NCBI GenBank assembly: GCA_963695705.1
Contig: CAVOHB010000002.1
Span: 1-58,436 of the forward strand
Origin: JBKPNJ01 sp963695705
GTDB lineage: Bacteria > Actinomycetota > Actinomycetes > Propionibacteriales > Nocardioidaceae
Direction of reading: 5' to 3'
Length of the DNA: 58,436 nucleotides
The notes under the pieces are model-generated. The model made no database searches. It saw only the letters and a list, made by a program, of their open reading frames with translations, and had not been told where the DNA came from. The position numbers and the translations under genes are program-made. This document shows positions 35,382-43,654 of this stretch, piece by piece (positions within the stretch are counted from its first letter, which is position 1; each line of letters begins with the position of its first letter).

Positions 35382-36429
35382 TCAGACAGTCCCGCCGTCG
35401 GTCTCCTCGGCGGCAAAGTCGGCGGTTCCGGTCGCCAGGTCGGTCGCAGCCCGGAATCCGAGGTGGGTCCGTGCGCGGGACGGTGACGCCACCACGTGCC
35501 GTACGTCGCCGAGCCGGTACTCCCCGGTGACCACCGGCGGCGGTCCGCCGACTGCCTCGGCCAGCGCCGTCGCGAGCTCGTGGACCGTGCGGGGCGTCCC
35601 GCTGGCCACGTTGTACGCCGTCAGCCCGCCAACCTCGACGTCCGGGTGCTCGAGAGCGAGCCGGTTGGCGACGGCGACGTCACGTACGTGCACGAAGTCG
35701 CGCAGCTGTGCACCGTCCTCGAACACCCGCGGCGCCTCGCCGCGGGCGAGCGCCGACCGGAACAGCGCGGCCACCCCGGCGTACGGGGTGTCCCGGGGCA
35801 GCCGGCGGCCGTAGACGTTGTGGTAGCGCAGCGCCACGGCCGGGCGCCCGGTGACCGACGCCCAGACCGCGGCGAGGTGCTCCTGTGCGACCTTGGATGC
35901 GGCGTAGCCGTTTCGCGGGTCGAGCCGGGCCGACTCGTCGACCTCGCGCACCGACAGAGGGCGCGGCGCATATCGGGCAGGGTGGCTCGAACCGACCTGC
36001 GTCGAGGTCCGCGCGCCGCCGCGGCCCCGGCCGGACGGCACCGTGCTCCGGGCATGCATAGCCGCCTTCGCCGTACACGACCATCGAGGACGCGAGCACC
36101 AGCCGACCGGCGTCGGTGGCCGCCATCGCCGAGAGCAGCACGGCGGTGCCGAGGTCGTTGCGCCGCACGTAGTCGGCCAGATCCGTGACCCCACTGCCAA
36201 GGCCCACCTTGGCGGCCTGATGGCAGACGGCGTCCACCCCGGCCAAGGCGGGACGAACCACCGACGGCGTCGGCGACGTCCCCACCTGCAGCTCCACCGC
36301 GTCGGGCAGGTACTCACGCCGCCCGGTCGACAGGTCGTCGAGCACGCGGACCCGGTGCCCGGCCGCGACCAGCTCCGCGACGACGTGCGAGCCGACGAAG
36401 CCACAGCCGCCGGTGACCAGGATGTGCAA
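35382..36429 (-). CDS. NAD-dependent epimerase/dehydratase (extended SDR), frameshifted
   Basis: TTG start behind GAGGAGGACCC: LHILVTGGCGFVGSHVVAEL (GxxGxxG at residues 7-13), RVRVLDDLSTGRREYLPDAV, LVLASSMVVYGEGGY. An indel near 35990 leads to REVDESARLDPRNGYAASKV (the Y-x-x-x-K pair) and ALRYHNVYGRRLPRDTPYAG, VFEDGAQLRDFVHVRDVAVA, THLGFRAATDLATGTADFAA. UDP-glucose 4-epimerase-like; probably prepares nucleotide sugars for the neighbouring glycosyltransferases. A near-identical copy of its ribosome-binding site and first codons occurs 10 kb away at 46388-46421. Confidence 0.8.
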
Positions 36430-36443
36430 GGGTCCTCCTCGGG
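36410..36443. repeat. 34-bp repeat at the epimerase start, copy 1
   Basis: Contains the Shine-Dalgarno region and first codons of the epimerase gene. It matches 46388-46421 at 32 of 34 positions. Beyond this core only GCATGGTT, some 40 bases upstream of the start, is also shared. Confidence 0.75.
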
Positions 36444-36621
36444 CACGAACGATGACGTTTCTCTGGACGAGACCGAACCATGCCTGGCGCCGGAGCCGCG
36501 GCCAGCCCGTTGGCCTCGGAGAGCACAACGTCCGTGAGGACACCGGCCGCCAGCGGCATCCGCTCCGGCTAGGGAGAGGCCCACGTTCTCAGCGGGGCGA
36601 GTGACGACCTGCTGACGCCCG

Positions 36622-36780
36622 CGGCTCGCCGGCGCGATCGTCCTGGTCGCGGGGGTGTTGCTGTCGAACCTCGCCCTGCTCTTCGGAGCCGAGCTCGACG
36701 CCGAGGTCGGCCGCTAGAAGGAGCTCGACGCGGGCGTCCCGCATGCCGAGACGCTCGAACTGCCTGCTCACCGCGGGTAA
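36622..36780 (+). pseudogene. C-terminal remnant of a YihY/BrkB-family membrane protein
   Basis: Reads GAIVLVAGVLLSNLALLFGA, then ELDAEVGR, an in-frame TAG, KELDAGVPHAETLELPAHRG and stop. The sequence LSNLALLFGAELDAE...L..G+P..ETL-LP matches the last helix and tail of YihY/BrkB (formerly ribonuclease BN) proteins. The rest of the gene, about 250 residues, is missing upstream, where only short unrelated frames occur. The internal TAG and lack of a 5' part mark it as a true remnant. Confidence 0.6.
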
Positions 36781-36813
36781 CAGCGTGCGTAGACGATCGG
36801 TCATCATCGAGGC

Positions 36814-37414
36814 ATGCCCCGTCCCGCCAACCTCCGCGTGCGCGAGTCGCTCCTTGATGCCGGCGAGCGCCTGATCCACGAGCGCGGCTACAACGGCGTG
36901 GGCGTGAAGGAGATCGTCGACACGGCCGGTGTGCCCAAGGGGTCGTTCTACAGCTACTTCGACTCCAAGGAGGCCTTGGTCGTAGAGGTGGTCCAGCGCT
37001 ACTGGGATGCCGTCGAGGCGCGGCACGGGGCGCTGTTGGAGGACGAGGCGACGCCGCCGCTCGAGCGGATCAGGACGTTCTTCGCTGCGATGGCTGATGA
37101 CCACGAGCTGCGCAGGTTCACGCAGGGCTGTCTCCTGGGAGAGCATGGCGCTCGAGCTCTCGAACTCGAGTCCCGCCGCGCGCACGACGCTCACCGGCCT
37201 CTTCGCCCGCTGGGAGGCCCGGATCGCCGCGACGCTTGCGCTTGCACAGGAGCGGGGTGACCTTGCCCGCGGCCGCGACGTCCACGAGCTGGCGGCGGCT
37301 GTGCTCGAGGCCTGGGAGGGCGCCGCGATGCGCGGGAAGGTCCAGCGGGATCGCACGCCCTACGAGCGCTTCGCGCGGATCACGCTGACTCGTCTCCTCG
37401 GCGACATCGATTGA
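36814..37414 (+). CDS. TetR-family regulator, one frameshift
   Basis: Starts MPRPANLRVRESLLDAGERL. The HTH is IHERGYNGVGVKEIVDTAGV followed by PKGSFYSYFDSKEALVVEVV, the AcrR/TetR pattern close to the RutR/AcuR-like group. An indel near 37140 carries it into LELSNSSPAARTTLTGLFAR, ARIAATLALAQERGDLARGR, AAVLEAWEGAAMRGKVQRDR, ending LTRLLGDID. It likely controls the isochorismatase gene 63 bases downstream. Confidence 0.8.
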
Positions 37415-37477
37415 TAACAAGACGACCGGTCGGCTATAGTCGCGGGTCATCGCCCATCCGCCTGGAAGGAACCCCTG

Positions 37478-38092
37478 ATGACCCTCCCTCTCGAGCATGC
37501 GGCACTGCTGTTCATCGACCCGCAGATCGACTTTCTGGACCCGGCCAGTGTCGTCTGGGACGTCGTCGGCGAGGAGGTCGAGCGAGTCGGCGTCCTGGGC
37601 AACCTCGTGCGCCTCAGGGAGGCCGCTCTGCGCGCCGGCCTTCCTGTCTTCTATTCGCCGCACTCCTATTCAGACAACGAGTACAGCGACTGGGCCCACC
37701 TGAACCCGCTGGACAACCTGATGTTCAGCCGCCGGATGTTCGACGCCACCAAGCCCGGGTCGGAGTTCCACCCATCGCTGCGTCCGACCGAGGGGGTCAT
37801 CGTGCTGTCCGCGCACAAGACGCTGTCGGGCTTCTGGAGCGGCGATCTCGCGATCCAGCTGCGCCAGCGCGACATCCAGGCGATTGTCCTCGCCGGGATG
37901 CCCGCGAACCTGTGCGTGGAGTCCCACCTGCGCGACGCCACCGAGAACGGGTTCGACGTGCACGTCGTCAGTGACGGGACCGCGGGCCCCGGTCGCGCAG
38001 CGACCGATGCGGCACAGGTCAACTTCGGCCTCCTCGCCACATCGGTCCTGACGACCGACGAAGTCGTCGAGCAGCTGTCGGTGGCGGCGTAG
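37478..38092 (+). CDS. Isochorismatase-family cysteine hydrolase
   Basis: Intact, 204 residues behind a GGAAGG site. The catalytic triad is visible: Asp14 in LLFIDPQIDFLD, Lys114 in SAHKTLSGFWSGDLA, Cys146 in AGMPANLCVESHLRDATENG, with the cis-peptide-type G-x-x-x-x-x-C loop. Family members hydrolyse isochorismate, nicotinamide or other amides and biurets; the insert NEYSDWAHLNPLDNLMFSRR is not typical of nicotinamidase, so the substrate stays open. It follows a TetR regulator on the same strand and ends at a clear hairpin. Confidence 0.85.
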   Translation: MTLPLEHAALLFIDPQIDFLDPASVVWDVVGEEVERVGVLGNLVRLREAALRAGLPVFYSPHSYSDNEYSDWAHLNPLDNLMFSRRMFDATKPGSEFHPSLRPTEGVIVLSAHKTLSGFWSGDLAIQLRQRDIQAIVLAGMPANLCVESHLRDATENGFDVHVVSDGTAGPGRAATDAAQVNFGLLATSVLTTDEVVEQLSVAA

Positions 38093-38115
38093 CCGGCGGA
38101 TCCGCTTCGTCACAA

Positions 38116-38147
38116 TCCGAAGGCCGCCATCTCAGGCGGCCTTCGGA
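38116..38147 (+). terminator. Hairpin terminator of the isochorismatase gene
   Basis: TCCGAAGGCCGCC pairs exactly with GGCGGCCTTCGGA across the loop ATCTCA, 24 bases after the stop codon. GC-rich without a T-run. Confidence 0.75.
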
Positions 38148-38150
38148 CTG

Positions 38151-38183
38151 TGGAGCTCCGGGGGACTCGAAACCCTGACCCCT
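38151..38183 (-). other. tRNA-Ala-like 3' end remnant, possible attachment site
   Basis: The minus strand reads like the T-arm and 3' end of an actinobacterial tRNA-Ala (AGGGGTCAGGG-TTTCGAGTCCCC...GGAGCTCCA), but pairing of the T-stem is imperfect and the 5' half is absent. Such 3' fragments are left by integrase-mediated insertion. It may equally be chance similarity. Confidence 0.25.
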
Positions 38184-38392
38184 CGTAGGTCCGGCCTCCT
38201 CTCGCTCGTCACGCGGGCGCACGACCTGCTTGACGAAGGACTCACGACCATCTGATCGAGGCGAGCGGGAGCGCAGCGGGTTCCGAACGTCCGCTCATCG
38301 GCTACTGGACGCAAGGCGCGTCTGCTTCGACGAGCTGGCCGTGGACGTACACCGAACCACCCCGGACTTTGGTCCCGTCACACGCCGATCCG

Positions 38393-38722
38393 CTACCGAA
38401 ACGGATCCCGCCCGTCGCCAGGCTGGTCAGATCGTCTCGAAGCAGGGAGCCCATCGGACCAGGGCTCGGTCGAATCAGCGGGCGCTCCTGCGGCGGGTGG
38501 ATCGGTGCGCAAGGCCCGTGCCAGCTCGGTGCCGAACTCGTCGCTCAGCTCGGGCGTCGGGAGCTGGGCGAGAAGTCGCGAGGTGAGTTGCACCTGTCCC
38601 AGGTAGCGCAGGCAGTCCGCGCATTCGAGCAGGTGCTCGTGCACCTCGCGGTGCCGGTCCGGCGACAGCGCCCCCTCCAGGTAGTCCGTGACGAGCTCGA
38701 CGAGCTCCTGGCAGGCCAGCAC
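38393..38722 (-). CDS. Second zf-HC2 anti-sigma-like protein
   Basis: Intact, 109 residues from a GTG. ACQELVELVTDYLEGALSPD, then HEHLLECADCLRYLGQVQL gives the H-x-x-x-C-x-x-C zinc site with an upstream Cys. The tail is Pro/Ala-rich and acidic. It lies 16 bases after a first anti-sigma gene and shares the opening C-E-V-T-DYLEG pattern with it, so the two look like a tandem duplication behind one sigma gene. Perhaps a second antagonist or an anti-anti-sigma partner by zinc-site competition; this is inference. Confidence 0.75.
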   Translation of the reverse strand: MLACQELVELVTDYLEGALSPDRHREVHEHLLECADCLRYLGQVQLTSRLLAQLPTPELSDEFGTELARALRTDPPAAGAPADSTEPWSDGLPASRRSDQPGDGRDPFR

Positions 38723-38738
38723 GGTGATGGTCCGAGCC

Positions 38739-39014
38739 TCAGGTCGTGCTGGTGCCTGCGTCGTGGAACGTGCGGAACGCCGACATCAAGTCGGACTGCG
38801 CCTGCTCGCTCAACGACTCGACAGGGACATGACCCAGCTCGTCGATGGTGGCCCTCATCTGATCCAGATACAGGTCGCAGCCGGGACAGAGCGCGAGGTG
38901 CGCCTCCAGCTCGGTCCGGATCGCTTCGTCCAGCTGACCCTCGAGGTAGTCGGTGACGATCTCGACGACCTCCTGGCAGCTGATGGTCATGCCGGGTGCG
39001 GGCGTGTCGGTCAC
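38739..39014 (-). CDS. zf-HC2 anti-sigma factor
   Basis: Intact, 91 residues. The GTG start is supported by GAGGAGG at correct spacing and overlaps the sigma stop (GTGA). ISCQEVVEIVTDYLEGQLDE, LEAHLALCPGCDLYLDQMRA contains the zinc ligands; the C-terminus QSDLMSAFRTFHDAGTS resembles the sigma-contacting helix. Soluble, no membrane helix, probably binds the ECF factor encoded just upstream. Confidence 0.85.
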   Translation of the reverse strand: MTDTPAPGMTISCQEVVEIVTDYLEGQLDEAIRTELEAHLALCPGCDLYLDQMRATIDELGHVPVESLSEQAQSDLMSAFRTFHDAGTSTT

Positions 39015-39730
39015 GACGAAACCTCCTCGAGCACGCGGTAGTAGTCCTCCAGGACGGTGCGCAGCTTGGCCCGGCCGCGATGCAGCAACACCCGCTGGTT
39101 GGCCGCGCTGAGGTCGAGCAGGCTGCAGACCTCGTCCGAGGTGAGCCCGTGCACGTCGCGCAGTGTGACCACGGTGCGCTGACGGTCCGGCAGCTCGCAC
39201 AGGGCCCCGCCGAGCAGCTGCCGGGTCTCCGCCGCGACCGCCGACTGCTCAGGGCCTGGCTGCCACGCGACCGGCGCGCCGACCGGCGTCCAGTTGTGCG
39301 GGTACTGGTCGTCGGAACTGCGGAAGCGGTCCGCGTCGACGGTCGGACCGCGTCTCGTCGGCCGGCCCCCAGGAGGACATCGGCACCGACCGGCCTCCCG
39401 CACACCGCGGGTCTTGGCCAGGTTGGTGAGAATCCGGAACACCCAGGTACGCAGGGACGACCGGCCCTCGAAGGCCCCCAGACCCCGGACCACGGCCATC
39501 CAGGTCTCCTGGACGATCTCCTCGCACGAGGCGTCGGTCGACACGTGGCCGCGGGCCACCCGCAGCATGACCGGGGACCAGCTGCTGACCACCTCGGCGA
39601 ACGCCCGCTCGTCGCCGCGACGAAGCCGGTCGACCAGCTCGCTGTCGTCCACCTGAGGTGCGCGGGCGGCCGGCACATCCGGCGTGACGGTCACCGGCGC
39701 CGAGGGCGCCGCTGGAGCCTCGGGTTGCAT
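39011..39730 (-). CDS. ECF RNA polymerase sigma factor
   Basis: About 239 residues from MQPEAPAAPSAPVTVTPDVP. Region 2: ELVDRLRRGDERAFAEVVSS, MLRVARGHVSTDASCEEIVQ, ETWMAVVRGLGAFEGRSSLR, TWVFRILTNLA. Region 4: ALCELPDRQRTVVTLRDVHG, LTSDEVCSLLDLSAANQRVL, LHRGRAKLR. Between them two compensating indels (about 39345 and 39395) hide a normal linker, VPMSSWGPADETR-DADRFRS, which links this factor to the WGP-type actinobacterial ECF subgroup. Same subgroup as the factor at 27327 by linker style. Followed by two anti-sigma genes. Confidence 0.85.
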   Translation of the reverse strand: MQPEAPAAPSAPVTVTPDVPAARAPQVDDSELVDRLRRGDERAFAEVVSSWSPVMLRVARGHVSTDASCEEIVQETWMAVVRGLGAFEGRSSLRTWVFRILTNLAKTRGVREAGRCRCPPGGRPTRRGPTVDADRFRSSDDQYPHNWTPVGAPVAWQPGPEQSAVAAETRQLLGGALCELPDRQRTVVTLRDVHGLTSDEVCSLLDLSAANQRVLLHRGRAKLRTVLEDYYRVLEEVSS

Positions 39731-39812
39731 CCGCCGACCTCCACCTCGTGTCGTGGTGCTGCGACTATACGCAGCGTGCCACCGCCGCTCCGTCATCGGA
39801 ACTGGCCGGGCG

Positions 39813-41642
39813 TTACACGTCGCTGTGCTGGATGGCCTCGCTGATCTCCCAGGCCGCGTTGACCAGGCCGATGTGGCTGAACGCCTGCGGGAAGTTCCCC
39901 AGCAGGGCACCGGTCTCCGGGTCCACCTCCTCGGCGAGGAGGCCGACGTCGTTGGCGAAGGCCACCGCACGCTCGAAGACCACCGTGGCCCGGTCGACCT
40001 GGCCGGCCAGCGCGAGCGCCTGGGCCAGCCAGAAGGTGCACAGCAGGAAGGTCCCCTCGTCGCCGGCCAGTCCGTCGACTCCCCCGGAGGTGTGGTAGCG
40101 GTAGACAAGGCCGCGGTCGTCGGTGAGCCGCGCCTCGGTGGCATCGATGGTGGCCAGCATCCGCGGGTCGTCGGCAGGCAGGAACCCGACGATCGCCATC
40201 ATCAGGTTCGACGCGTCGAGCTCGTCCGAGCCGACGTACTGGGTGAAGGCCTTGGCGTTGTCGCTCCAGCCGTCCTGCAGGACGGTGCGGTGGATCTCAT
40301 CGCGGATGGCGGTCCAGCCCGCGACCCGGTCCGAGGCCCCCAGGACCTCCGCGAGCGCGATGGCACGGTCCAGCGCCACCCAGCACATGACCTTCGAGTA
40401 GAGGAAGTGTTGCGCTTCGCCGCGGACCTCCCAGATGCCCTGGTCCTTCTCGACCCAGCGCTCGGCGGCGGTGTCCGCGCAGGCCACCAGAAAGGCCTTG
40501 GTCTGGTCGTCCAGCGCGCCGAGCTGGTCGGCGAGCAAGTGGGCGGCGCCGAGGAGCTCGCCGTAGACGTCGATCTGGGCCTGGTTCCACGCTCCGTTGC
40601 CGACCCGGACCGGCCGGCTGTCGCACCAGCCCTCGAGGTGCGGCAGCTCGCGCTCGGTGAGATCGTGCTCGCCGCCGATGCCGAACATGATCTGCAGCGA
40701 CTGGCCCGGCCCGATGGACGAGGCAGCCGCGGTCGTCATGAACGCGAAGAAGTCGTCGGCCTCGTCCGGGCAGGCGGCGACCCACAGGGCCTCCATGGTG
40801 AAGCTGGCGTCCCGGACCCAGGAGTAGCGGTAGTCCCAGTTCCGCTCGCCGCCGACGCCCTCGGGCAGCGACGTCGTGGCCGCGGCCACGATCGCGCCGC
40901 TGGGCTGGAAGGAGAGGCCGTGCAGCACCCGACCGCTGTGGTGGACCAGGTCGGCCCACGGCCCGTCGTAGGACTGGTGCAGCTCCGACCAGGACACCCA
41001 GGCGGCGACGGTGCGCTCCACCACGTCGGAGAGCTCCTGCTGAGACCAGATCCTGGCCGGCACCTGCTCGAGGGTGGACCGGTGCAGCGCGAGGTGCACC
41101 GTCTCACCCGCCACCAGCGTGTGCCGGCCGACCCCACGCCCGTCGGCGAGGTCGAGCGCGACCGGCGTCGACAGCACCAACCACTCGGCCCCGCCCCGGG
41201 CTGTCACGCCTCCGTCGACCTCGGCCAGCAGGGGCACCACCAGCCCGTACTCGGGTCGTGGCGCGTAGTCGACCTCGACCTCGACCGAGCCGGTGGTGCA
41301 CGCCACCCGGCGTACGAGGAGGTGCGGGACGGCGGTGCCGAGCCGGTGGCCGCCGTTGTCCTCGCCCATCGCCAGCAGGTCGGTCACCACGAGAGTCCCG
41401 CCGGCGGTGGTGAACGTCGTCTCGAGCACGAGGGTGCGGTCGAGGTAGCGCCGGCTGCTCGTCCACTCCCCCGTCGGGCGGACCTGCCAGTGTCCGGCGG
41501 CCGCGCCGAGCAGCCGGCCGAAGACCGACGGGCTGTCGAACCGCGGGAAGGAGAGCCACTCGACCGAGCCGGCGGTGTCGACCAGGGCGCTGGAGTGCCG
41601 GTCGGAGAGGAGGGCGTGGTCGGCGATAGGTGTCCTCGACAT
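39813..41642 (-). CDS. Glycoside hydrolase family 15 (glucoamylase/trehalase-like)
   Basis: Intact, 609 residues from MSRTPIADHALLSDRHSSAL; GGAG at correct spacing favours this ATG over an upstream GTG. Residues 1-220 form the N-terminal beta domain (TAGSVEWLSFPRFDSPSVFG). The catalytic (alpha/alpha)6 barrel has ATTSLPEGVGGERNWDYRYS, WVRDASFTMEALW, GNGAWNQAQIDVYGELLGAA, and EVDPETGALLGNFPQAFSHI with an acidic pair. Actinobacterial GH15 enzymes cleave trehalose or alpha-glucans; the NFPQAFSH region with Glu is consistent with either. No signal peptide is seen, so it is probably cytoplasmic and may serve trehalose turnover. Confidence 0.85.
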   Translation of the reverse strand: MSRTPIADHALLSDRHSSALVDTAGSVEWLSFPRFDSPSVFGRLLGAAAGHWQVRPTGEWTSSRRYLDRTLVLETTFTTAGGTLVVTDLLAMGEDNGGHRLGTAVPHLLVRRVACTTGSVEVEVDYAPRPEYGLVVPLLAEVDGGVTARGGAEWLVLSTPVALDLADGRGVGRHTLVAGETVHLALHRSTLEQVPARIWSQQELSDVVERTVAAWVSWSELHQSYDGPWADLVHHSGRVLHGLSFQPSGAIVAAATTSLPEGVGGERNWDYRYSWVRDASFTMEALWVAACPDEADDFFAFMTTAAASSIGPGQSLQIMFGIGGEHDLTERELPHLEGWCDSRPVRVGNGAWNQAQIDVYGELLGAAHLLADQLGALDDQTKAFLVACADTAAERWVEKDQGIWEVRGEAQHFLYSKVMCWVALDRAIALAEVLGASDRVAGWTAIRDEIHRTVLQDGWSDNAKAFTQYVGSDELDASNLMMAIVGFLPADDPRMLATIDATEARLTDDRGLVYRYHTSGGVDGLAGDEGTFLLCTFWLAQALALAGQVDRATVVFERAVAFANDVGLLAEEVDPETGALLGNFPQAFSHIGLVNAAWEISEAIQHSDV

Positions 41643-41747
41643 GGCAGGCTCCACGTGGATCGATCGGGTACGACGGTGCGCGGCTCTGTCCTGGCCGGCC
41701 GGCCGGTGTTACACGTAACGTCCGGGCGGACCCCGAGACTCACCTGC

Positions 41748-42254
41748 ATGCATGCTGACCTGGTGCCCGGAGGGACCTTCCCCGATCTCGAGCTGCCCGA
41801 CCACTCCGGGGTGGTCCGGACGCTCACCGAGCTGGCCGAGGGCGACCCGCTCGTGCTGACGTTCTTCCGCGGCTGGTGGTGCCCCAAGGAGCAGACCTTC
41901 TTCCGCGGCCTGGTCCGCTTCCAGGAGGAGGCGGAGGTGGCCTACACCCGACTCGTGTCGGTCAGCATCGACCGGCCGGTCGAGCTATCCGCGTTCCGCG
42001 CCGGCCTCGGTGCCCGGTGGACCTTCCTCTCCGACCACGAACGGCGCTACCTCGACGTCCTCGGCCTGCGCGAGACCACGGACACGGTCTACCGGCCGTA
42101 CGTGCCGACGGCTTTCACGCTCTACCCCGACCTCACCATCCACGCGGTGTACAACGGGTACTGGTTCTGGGGCCGGCCGACCGCGGAGGACCTCCGCCGC
42201 GACCTGCGGGCGATCACGGCCGACCTGCGTCCTGACTGGGAGGTGCCGGCGTGA
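41748..42254 (+). CDS. One-Cys thioredoxin-fold peroxiredoxin-like protein
   Basis: Intact, 168 residues. FPDLELPDHSGVVRTLTELA, LVLTFFRGWWCPKEQTFFRG contains the only Cys of the protein, at the peroxidatic position (GWWCPKEQ), and SVSIDRPVELSAFRAGLGAR, FLSDHERRYLDVLGLRETTD, YVPTAFTLYPDLTIHAVYNG complete an AhpC/TSA fold. Absence of a second Cys suggests a 1-Cys mechanism or a non-peroxidase role. Heads a plus-strand run (coupled by ATGA to the next gene) that includes a flavin disulfide reductase, a possible electron donor partner. Confidence 0.75.
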   Translation: MHADLVPGGTFPDLELPDHSGVVRTLTELAEGDPLVLTFFRGWWCPKEQTFFRGLVRFQEEAEVAYTRLVSVSIDRPVELSAFRAGLGARWTFLSDHERRYLDVLGLRETTDTVYRPYVPTAFTLYPDLTIHAVYNGYWFWGRPTAEDLRRDLRAITADLRPDWEVPA

Positions 42255-42760
42255 GCTGGTGCTGGTTCGCCCGCCTCGCCGGGCCGGACGAGGTCGCGGC
42301 CGGCGCCCTCGGGTCGGCACCGGTGACCACGCGGGAAGGGATGCCGGGTGGCGTCCTGGCCGCATGGCCGGCGGGTCGCAAGCCGGTCGCGGCTGCGGTG
42401 CGGATGGACGAGCGGCTGCTGGACCCCGACGGCGACGAGGCCTGGGTGTCGCTGGTGCTGCTGGCACGGGACCGGTCACCGTTGTTCGACGACCCGGCGG
42501 TCTCGGGAGCCCTGCGGGCCGTGCTGGCGGGGCCACCGCCGGACGGCGTGAGCACCTTCGTGCGTGACTCGTCGCACTTCGCCGGTGCGGTCACGGTCCG
42601 CCGGCAGCGCCCCGAGGAGCTGGCCGACGACCCGTTCGCCCGGTTCGCCCACGCGGACGTGCTGCACGTCGGTCCGGGGTTGTTCGGTCGGACGCCTCCG
42701 GTGCCGGGTCCGGTGACCCAGCGGTACAGCGGGAAGCCCTGGCCCGCCGCGGGATTCTGA
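42251..42760 (+). CDS. Hypothetical protein
   Basis: Intact, 169 residues, starting MSWCWFARLAGPDEVAAGAL and ending GPVTQRYSGKPWPAAGF. Overlaps the peroxiredoxin-like stop (ATGA) and precedes an EamA transporter by nine bases, so it is part of that operon. Ala/Pro-rich without a signal peptide or membrane helix. No domain recognised. Confidence 0.6.
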   Translation: MSWCWFARLAGPDEVAAGALGSAPVTTREGMPGGVLAAWPAGRKPVAAAVRMDERLLDPDGDEAWVSLVLLARDRSPLFDDPAVSGALRAVLAGPPPDGVSTFVRDSSHFAGAVTVRRQRPEELADDPFARFAHADVLHVGPGLFGRTPPVPGPVTQRYSGKPWPAAGF

Positions 42761-42769
42761 CGGTCCCGG

Positions 42770-43624
42770 GTGGCGATCCTCGGCGGATTGGCGGCGGCGG
42801 TCTTCTTCGCCACGGCCACCCTCTGCTCGTCGCGGTCGACCCGGATGATTCCGCCGGCGTCGGTGCTCGCGTGGGTGATGATCACCGGCCTGGTCGTCCT
42901 GCTGCCGGCCCTCGCCGTCGTCGACGTCCCGTCCCCGGACGGCGCCCAGGTGGGTTGGCTGCTGGTCTCGGGCACCGGGAACGTGGTCGGGCTGCTGCTC
43001 GCCTACTCGGCACTGCGCGAGGGAAAGGTCTCCGTGGTGGCACCGGTGGTGTCGACGGAGGGCGCCATCGCGGCGGCCGCGTCGGTCGCGGCCGGTGAGC
43101 GGCTGCAGGTCGGCGCCGCCCTGCTGCTGCCCGTGATAGTCGTCGGTGTCGTGCTCGCCGCGACCGGACCGACGACCGATCTCGTCGCCGCGGACGACGG
43201 GTCGGCGCGCACCGCGCGGCCGGTCCTGCTCGCCTGCGCCGCGGCCCTCTCGTTCGGCGCGAGCCTCTACGCCACCAGCCAGGCCAGCGCCGACCTGCCT
43301 GTGCCTTGGGTCCTCCTCCCGGCCCGGCTGATCGGGGTGGCGGCGCTCGCGGTGCCGCTGGCGCTGCGCGGCACCCTGGCGCTGACCCGGCCCGCAGTGC
43401 CGCTCGTGCTCGCGGCCGGAGTCTGCGAGGTGCTCGGCTTCGCCTCGTTCGCGGCCGGGTCCCGGCACGGTGTTGCGGTCGCCGCCGTGCTCGCCTCCCA
43501 GTTCGCCGCGCTGGCGGCGGTCGCCGCCTTCGTGCTGTTCCGGGAGCGGCTCACGCGACTGCAGCTCTCGGGGGTCTCCATCCTGACGCTCGGCGTCGCG
43601 ACGCTGGCCGCGATCCGCGCGTAA
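42770..43624 (+). CDS. EamA/DMT-superfamily transporter
   Basis: Intact, 284 residues, GTG start. Ten helices in two repeats: ILGGLAAAVFFATATLCSSR, VGWLLVSGTGNVVGLLLAYS, ALREGKVSVVAPVVSTEGAI (repeat-1 motif), PVLLACAAALSFGASLYATS, GVAVAAVLASQFAALAAVAA, FVLFRERLTRLQLSGVSILT. Probable metabolite exporter. Next gene 31 bases downstream on the same strand. Confidence 0.8.
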   Translation: MAILGGLAAAVFFATATLCSSRSTRMIPPASVLAWVMITGLVVLLPALAVVDVPSPDGAQVGWLLVSGTGNVVGLLLAYSALREGKVSVVAPVVSTEGAIAAAASVAAGERLQVGAALLLPVIVVGVVLAATGPTTDLVAADDGSARTARPVLLACAAALSFGASLYATSQASADLPVPWVLLPARLIGVAALAVPLALRGTLALTRPAVPLVLAAGVCEVLGFASFAAGSRHGVAVAAVLASQFAALAAVAAFVLFRERLTRLQLSGVSILTLGVATLAAIRA

Positions 43625-43654
43625 CGGATCCGGCCCGGGCGGGGACGACGCCGG

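Noticed and set aside
36589..37356. A 255-codon minus-strand frame over the TetR gene
   Set aside because: TetR HTH sequence on the plus strand is clear; the minus frame is its shadow.
39684..42254. An 856-codon plus-strand frame opposite the GH15 gene
   Set aside because: It is the complement shadow of GH15 and sigma coding DNA in GC-rich sequence; only its end from 41748, the peroxiredoxin-like protein, has protein-like composition.
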